Shown piece by piece: positions 6,301 to 8,106 of a stretch of 8,106 nucleotides of DNA; position 1 is the stretch's first letter; each line of letters opens with the position of its first letter. Source of the DNA: an uncultured Ilumatobacter sp. GTDB lineage: Bacteria; Actinomycetota; Acidimicrobiia; Acidimicrobiales; Ilumatobacteraceae. The translations under genes were made by a program, and so were the position numbers. The stretch lies in assembly GCA_938049325.1 (NCBI GenBank), contig CALICC010000321.1, positions 1 to 8,106 on the forward strand, read 5' to 3'. Below the pieces are notes generated by a model. The model saw nothing but the letters and a program-made list of their open reading frames with translations. It ran no database searches and was not told the DNA's origin.

Positions 6301-8106
6301 GATGACGAGTTCGGGGAGCCGATCGATCGGCGTGCTGACCTGATCGGTCGCGGGAGGTGGCGCCGGCACGTTCGGCGGCGGGGTGGCGTTTGCCTCCGCC
6401 GAGTTGTCGATGACTCCGGCGTTGACGTCATCTTGATCGACGACGTACGTGGCCGAGCACGTGATCGCATCGCCGGGTTCGAGCCCGGCGGTGGTCGGCG
6501 GACACAACACGGATCCGACCAGCAGGTCGGTCACCACGATGTCGAACAGGGTCACGGAACCGACGTTGGTGACGTCGAACTCATAGGTCAGCGTGTCGTC
6601 GACACTGATCGAGAGCGAGCCGTCCTCGTCGGCGTTCGACGCGACTCGTTTGTCGAGATCGAGCACGCCGAGCTGCGCTGGCACAACGGTTTCGATGTCG
6701 TCGGCAGTCACGTCGGGACCGACTGGCGGCGTTGCCGTTGCAGTTGCGGTGTTCTCGATCGGGCCGGCGTCGACGTCGTCCTGCAGGACCACGTAGGTGA
6801 CCTGACACGTGGTCACCTCGTCGGGGAGCAGTGTGGTGACGCCACCGCAGGTGACGTCGGTGAGCCCGAGACGCACATCACTGAAGGTGACCGATGTGAG
6901 CGTCACGTTGCCCGAGTTCGTGATCGTGATGTCGTAGGTCAACGTGTCGTCTGCGGTGATCGAACCGCTGCCGTCTTCGTCGGCGTTCGACGCGAACGCC
7001 TTGTCGATCGTGACGTCGGGTTCTTGGTTCGGGACGATGCGTTCGTCATCGGCGTCACTCACCGTCTCGCCGGCCGGGCTGTCGCCTGACACCGATGCAG
7101 TGTTCTCGATCAGGCCGTTGTCGATGTCGGTCTGGATGATCGTGTAGGTCGCCGTGCACGTGACGTCGGCGCCGATCGCCAGCGTGGTGACGCCACCGCA
7201 GTCGATCGCCGACAGACCGGGCAGCGTCGTGTCGGTCACGAGGATGGAGTCGAGTGTGACGTTGCCGGTGTTCGCAACGACGAACTCGTAGGTGATGATG
7301 TCGTCGACCGAGGGATCGGGGTCGGGCAGTATCGCCGACTTGGTGAGACCGATCGACGGCGACTCGGTCACGGTGACGATCTTCTGATCGCTCGACTGCA
7401 CCGGATCACCGATCGGAGGGTTCCCCGTCACCATTGCGTCGTTGACGACCTGACCGGCCGCGACATCGAGCGCAGTGACCGTGTAGTCGGCGGTACAGCT
7501 CGCGGTGTCGTTCGGATCGAAGTCAGCAGGGAGCGCGGGCACACACGTGATCGGCCCGAGATTCGGGAGCGCATCGGTCAGCGTGACAACGCTCAACGTG
7601 ACGTCACCGTCGTTCTCGATGTTGAAGGTGTAGGTGAGCGTGTCGTTCTCGCTGAGTTCGCCGTCGGCGATGTCGTCGTTGTTGACGACACTCTTCTCGA
7701 GCGTGATCGACGGGTTCTGAGCGAGGATCTGATCGAGCGTGTCGGTGTCGTCGACGGTCGGGAGTCCGGGGGGAGGTTCGCCGGTCACCGATGCGGAGTT
7801 GGAGATCACGCCGGCATCGACATCATCCTGCGTGACGTCGTAGTCGGCCGTGCAACTGGTGGTCGCCGAGGCAAGCAGCACCCCTGCGCCGCACGTGATG
7901 TTGGTGAGACCGAGCTTGGTGTCGGTCAACTCCACCGGGTCGAGCGTGACGTTGCCCGTGTTCTCGATGGTGAAGGTGTAGGTGATCGTGTCGTCGACGC
8001 CGGGATCTGCCGGACCGGCCGTGATTGCCTTGGTGAGATCGATGGACGGAACTCGGTCGATCGGAACCACATCGGTCGCGGTCGGCGGGTCGAGCGGTGG
8101 GGCTCC
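1..8106 (-). CDS. Giant multi-domain surface/extracellular repeat protein (DUF11/DUF7507-like array plus SdrD B-like domains), partial at both ends
   Basis: One reading frame stays open over all 2702 codons of the minus strand, with neither start nor stop, so this is an internal piece of a longer gene. In order, the protein shows a module tail (residues 1-19), seventeen two-cysteine DUF11/DUF7507-like beta modules (20-2013), one divergent cysteine-free module (2014-2155), four SdrD B-like domains (2156-2591) and the beginning of a DUF11-type domain (2592-2702). Typical signatures are NTGNVTL, TCTATYTV, QDDVDAG and ENTATA. Only three in-frame Met codons exist (7432-7434, 1243-1245, 730-732), all inside domains, so no internal start is credible. 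The composition is acidic and rich in Thr, Val, Asp and Pro, with 22 Lys and 36 Cys. Proteins built this way are usually exported and form long extracellular stalks or adhesins; that role is inferred. No enzymatic domain is visible. Signal peptide, anchor and promoter must lie outside the window. Confidence 0.97.
334..702 (-). repeat. SdrD B-like domain B4 with C-terminal cysteine loop (about 123 aa)
   Basis: Starts VSSIGGTVWSDTNGDGQQG, followed by GVPGVTVNLLDENG, DANGDYDFGGLFEGTYAI and SDSDPDWVTG. The extension contains SCPSGDCPL (cysteines at 391-393 and 376-378), the only cysteines outside the two-cysteine modules, which could form a small disulfide loop. It ends VDVDAGIVQ and leads directly into the next domain. 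Confidence 0.88.
703..987 (-). repeat. SdrD B-like domain B3 (about 95 aa)
   Basis: Starts QTLGGTVFVDTNRNGADD, followed by AGVTITLLDAAGN, GPDGTYLFEGLPIGDYTV and QEQPDGYGSTTP, and ends GEVDFGES. The shape GGTVFxDTNxNGxxDxGE is a standard SdrD_B opening. It has no lysine and no cysteine. Confidence 0.9.
988..1299 (-). repeat. SdrD B-like / Cna-B-like domain B2 (about 104 aa)
   Basis: Starts SSLAGSVSDSNGNPISGV. The acidic loop is shortened to DSNGNP, so it has probably lost the full calcium site. It continues MVTLTGVDD, DADGEYVFDGLRPGTYTI and TETQPPNYLDG, and ends GYDFTEVG. B1 and B2 are the closest pair among the four domains, sharing the ETQPPxxLDG segment. Confidence 0.88.
1300..1641 (-). 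repeat. SdrD B-like / Cna-B-like domain B1 (about 114 aa)
   Basis: Starts IISGVVFTDVDGDGLYTPG, with a DxDGDG loop of the calcium-binding type seen in SdrD B domains. It continues IEGVEVVLTGTN, GPDGSYVFDDVLPGSYTV and TETQPPGLLDG, and ends AIDFAEVEP. The order of these motifs is that of SdrD_B/Cna-B beta sandwiches. There is no lysine, so the Lys-Asn isopeptide known from some Cna-B domains cannot form. Confidence 0.88.
1642..2067 (-). repeat. Divergent cysteine-free DUF11-like module U18 (about 142 aa)
   Basis: Keeps the framework start PSLVTSKSL, the VSNDGNVTIDDLELFDD strand and the final LQNVAASSG strand, but lacks both cysteines. It has a longer middle with GDGTYAVTF, SYAATDGTLTANAAWDG and SFVIAP. 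It contains one of only three tryptophans (1852-1854) and the last lysine of the visible protein (2047-2049). A Pro-rich linker (PPLPPVVSPPVDLP) ends it. It sits exactly at the switch from the repeat array to the SdrD B-like domains and may be a boundary domain. Confidence 0.8.
2068..2418 (-). repeat. DUF7507-like module U17 (117 aa), last two-cysteine module
   Basis: Starts PVISIDKTSDVTTTPVVD and continues FLVVNEGNVTLDPVTV and LSAIDCGGITALAP. Cysteines are at 2263-2265 and 2221-2223. The turn is QIDINNG and the last strand IENTATAFG. It groups with U6 and U3, not with the insert-bearing modules. Confidence 0.9.
2419..2769 (-). repeat. DUF7507-like module U16 (117 aa)
   Basis: Starts PSLLLEKSAAAPAAVVAG and continues DTITYTFDVTNNGNVSV. 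Cysteines are at 2614-2616 (AACFFG) and 2575-2577 (DSCTFDY). The turn is QPDIDAG and the last strand IVNIATTTG. The following linker is very Pro-rich, including PPTPTGAPTPPRV. Confidence 0.9.
2770..3114 (-). repeat. DUF7507-like module U15 (115 aa)
   Basis: Starts PLLTLTKVRTDTTDPILD and continues LVATNDGNVTLTGV. Cysteines are at 2962-2964 and 2914-2916. The end is QGDVDAGQVENTANAIG. A long Pro/Val linker follows (PPVGAPPLPPVPPVVVV). Confidence 0.9.
3115..3462 (-). repeat. DUF7507-like module U14 with degenerate acidic insert (116 aa)
   Basis: Starts STFTLDKRLGTFDDLDFS and continues ISLDDVLNYEF. The linker before it (ETVSPAQ) and the LDKR start match U5, but the NADEDG core has drifted to FDDLDFS. 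Cysteines are at 3295-3297 and 3256-3258. The end is QDDVDAGEVENTATATA. Confidence 0.9.
3463..3840 (-). repeat. DUF7507-like module U13 with acidic NADEDG insert (126 aa)
   Basis: Starts VAITVDKSFASNADEDGS, then ITADDTLTYSFVITNAGN, which is almost the same as U4. Nucleotide differences from U4 across the NADEDG core are at third codon positions and synonymous. Cysteines are at 3649-3651 and 3598-3600. The end is QSDVDAGVIENAVTVAG. Confidence 0.92.
3841..4227 (-). repeat. DUF7507-like module U12 (129 aa, longest two-cysteine module)
   Basis: Starts PSINLTKSAIAPDPAVVE and continues DDDVTYEFVITNDGNLTL. The region before the first cysteine is expanded. Cysteines are at 4045-4047 and 3994-3996 (ATCTLIY). 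The end is QDDIDAGEVRNSATASG, followed by a Pro-rich linker (QPPTPVGGPVPPP). It pairs with U3. Confidence 0.9.
4228..4587 (-). repeat. DUF7507-like module U11 (120 aa)
   Basis: Starts PSITLSKTATVTDGTFDS and has the strand VNDGDVTLTVVDLTD, which matches U2. Cysteines are at 4417-4419 and 4366-4368. The end is QDDLDAGLVANEATATG. Confidence 0.9.
4588..4944 (-). repeat. DUF7507-like module U10 (119 aa)
   Basis: Starts AGIDLLKSVVNNDADP and continues DDSLTYTFTIENTGNV. Cysteines are at 4783-4785 and 4726-4728 (VTCTADYTV). The end is QDDIDAGLIENTATVDG. It pairs with U1. DNA at 4840-4860 is identical over 21 bases to 7948-7968 of U1. Confidence 0.9.
4945..5301 (-). repeat. DUF7507-like module U9 (119 aa)
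   Basis: Starts AATELVKTATHDDADLDS and continues VGEDIDYSIVLTNTGTVTL. The acidic loop HDDADLDS looks like a degenerate relative of the NADEDG insert. Cysteines are at 5137-5139 and 5089-5091. The second cysteine strand is TCTGSVTV rather than TCTATYTV. The last strand is VVNEATGTA. Confidence 0.9.
5302..5649 (-). repeat. DUF7507-like module U8 with acidic NADEDG insert (116 aa)
   Basis: Starts PAIELDKVLAGNADEDGS, then VSLDDTLTYQFDITNVGD. Cysteines are at 5476-5478 and 5437-5439. The end is QTDVDAGQITNNALASG. It is closest to U5 in the insert and in the DDTLTYxFD(V/I)TNVG strand. Confidence 0.9.
5650..5982 (-). repeat. DUF7507-like module U7 (111 aa)
   Basis: Starts PRIVLEKTADPAADPAV and continues FTFVVTNPGNVTLDP. 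Cysteines are at 5827-5829 and 5788-5790 (ITCTAFY). The end is QDDVDAGGFTNSATAIG. Its start and preceding linker (IPAVP) resemble U16 (IPPVP, LLLEKSA). Confidence 0.9.
5983..6315 (-). repeat. DUF7507-like module U6 (111 aa)
   Basis: Starts PELVIDKTSDAGVLSVND and has the short loop without acidic insert. LENTGNVTLDPVVV is followed by LSGIDCGGVTAL. Cysteines are at 6163-6165 and 6121-6123. The turn is QDDIDNG and the last strand IDNIVTVTA. It is most like U17 and U3 in its cysteine region. Confidence 0.9.
6316..6669 (-). repeat. DUF7507-like module U5 with acidic NADEDG insert (118 aa)
   Basis: Starts GVLDLDKRVASNADEDGS and continues ISVDDTLTYEF. The preceding linker ETVVPAQ and the LDKR start match U14. 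Cysteines are at 6502-6504 (VLCPPT) and 6457-6459 (ITCSATY). The end is DVNAGVIDNSAEANA. Confidence 0.9.
6670..7020 (-). repeat. DUF7507-like module U4 with acidic NADEDG insert (117 aa)
   Basis: Starts PDVTIDKAFASNADEDGS, then ITADDTLTYDITITNSGN. The SNADEDGS loop is an Asp/Asn-rich sequence of the kind that often binds calcium, although binding is inferred. Cysteines are at 6847-6849 and 6805-6807. The last strand is IENTATATA. It is the near twin of U13. Confidence 0.92.
7021..7359 (-). repeat. DUF7507-like module U3 (113 aa)
   Basis: Starts PSIGLTKSAILPDPDPSVDD, closely matching the start of U12. Cysteines are at 7198-7200 (AIDCGG) and 7156-7158 (VTCTATY). The turn reads QTDIDNG rather than DVDAG, a variant shared with U6 and U17. 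The last strand is IENTASVSG. Confidence 0.9.
7360..7713 (-). repeat. DUF7507-like module U2 (118 aa)
   Basis: Starts PSITLEKSVVNNDD and has an extended acidic loop before NDTLTYTF. The strand IENDGDVTLSVV and the preceding QNPSITL match U11. Cysteines are at 7543-7545 and 7495-7497. The turn is TALDVAAG instead of QDDVDAG, and the last strand is VVNDAMVTG, which holds one of the three methionines. Confidence 0.9.
7714..8049 (-). repeat. DUF7507-like module U1 (112 aa)
   Basis: Starts PSIDLTK and continues with a short loop into GVDDTITYTF and ENTGNVTLDP. Cysteines are encoded at 7891-7893 (NITCGAG) and 7852-7854 (TSCTADY). The end is QDDVDAGVISNSASVTG. It is the counterpart of U10: both are preceded by IDRV and share TYTFTIENTGNV. 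Confidence 0.9.
8050..8106 (-). other. C-terminal tail and linker of an upstream repeat module (partial)
   Basis: The first 19 visible residues contain GAPPLDPPTATDVVP followed by IDRV. This is the Pro/Asp linker that follows the last strand of a module. It closely resembles the linker after U14 (GAPPLDPIDDTVV), and its IDRV end matches the linker before U10. At least one more module therefore lies upstream, beyond the window edge. Confidence 0.85.

Noticed and set aside
3844..7089. Plus-strand open frame of 1081 codons as a real gene
   Set aside because: It starts at a TTG inside the array, is exactly antisense to coherent beta-module sequence, has no recognisable domain, and its length follows from rarity of TTA/CTA/TCA codons in the true gene.
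7432..7434. Internal Met codon in U2 as a start
   Set aside because: It lies in the final strand of a module (NDAMVTG) with coherent family sequence in the same frame on both sides. The Mets at 1243-1245 and 730-732 are likewise inside domains.
2068..8049. CRISPR array or other DNA-level tandem repeat
   Set aside because: Periodicity is about 333-387 bases, varies in whole codons, and conservation is at protein level with synonymous drift. There are no short identical repeats with unique spacers.
1..8106. Frameshift or decay of the gene
   Set aside because: Every line translates in one frame with module motifs intact to both edges; I found no interruption.

Overview
The window lies entirely inside one gene. 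On the minus strand, the frame whose codons occupy positions 8106-8104, 8103-8101 ... 3-1 is open across all 2702 codons. I translated every line and found no stop, start region, intergenic gap, RNA gene, mobile element or CRISPR array. The gene runs off both ends: the N-terminus lies beyond 8106 and the C-terminus beyond 1. The visible part alone would be roughly 270-280 kDa. Plus-strand open frames here, including one of about 1080 codons at 3844-7089, are antisense shadows of this gene.

Layout in protein order (right to left on the map). (1) A 19-residue tail of an upstream module (8050-8106). (2) Seventeen tandem modules of 111-129 residues (2068-8049) of the DUF11 / 'conserved repeat domain' type (TIGR01451-like; I believe the subfamily now called DUF7507). 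Each has an early xLxK strand, a TNTGNVTL-like strand, two cysteines, a (Q)xDxDAG turn and an invariant Asn in an NTATA-like strand, followed by a Pro/Asp linker. (3) One divergent, cysteine-free module of about 142 residues (1642-2067). (4) Four SdrD B-like / Cna-B-like beta domains (334-1641) with DxDGDG-type acidic loops and ETQPP-type motifs. (5) The start of a more classical DUF11 domain (1-333), cut by the window edge. Modules are called U1-U18 and B1-B4.

This is the architecture of a very large exported, surface-anchored or extracellular fibrous protein, a stalk or adhesin-like molecule. That is inference from family knowledge; no signal peptide, anchor or ligand-binding domain is inside the window. 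The protein is strongly acidic, almost lacks Met (3) and Trp (3), has only 22 Lys and 36 Cys, and is lysine-free over its last 682 visible residues.

The most interesting internal structure is a higher-order repeat. Modules U1-U5 match U10-U14 in order, including their linkers, at an offset of nine modules (about 3.1-3.2 kb), and U7/U16 probably continue the match. The array therefore seems to have grown partly by duplication of a multi-module block, not only one module at a time.

Organism: high GC, strong G/C third-position preference and avoidance of TTA, CTA and TCA codons point to a high-GC bacterium. Giant DUF11/SdrD_B proteins like this are, from memory, common in Actinomycetota (including marine Acidimicrobiia), but the window alone cannot fix the taxon. 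I see no multi-gene system here.
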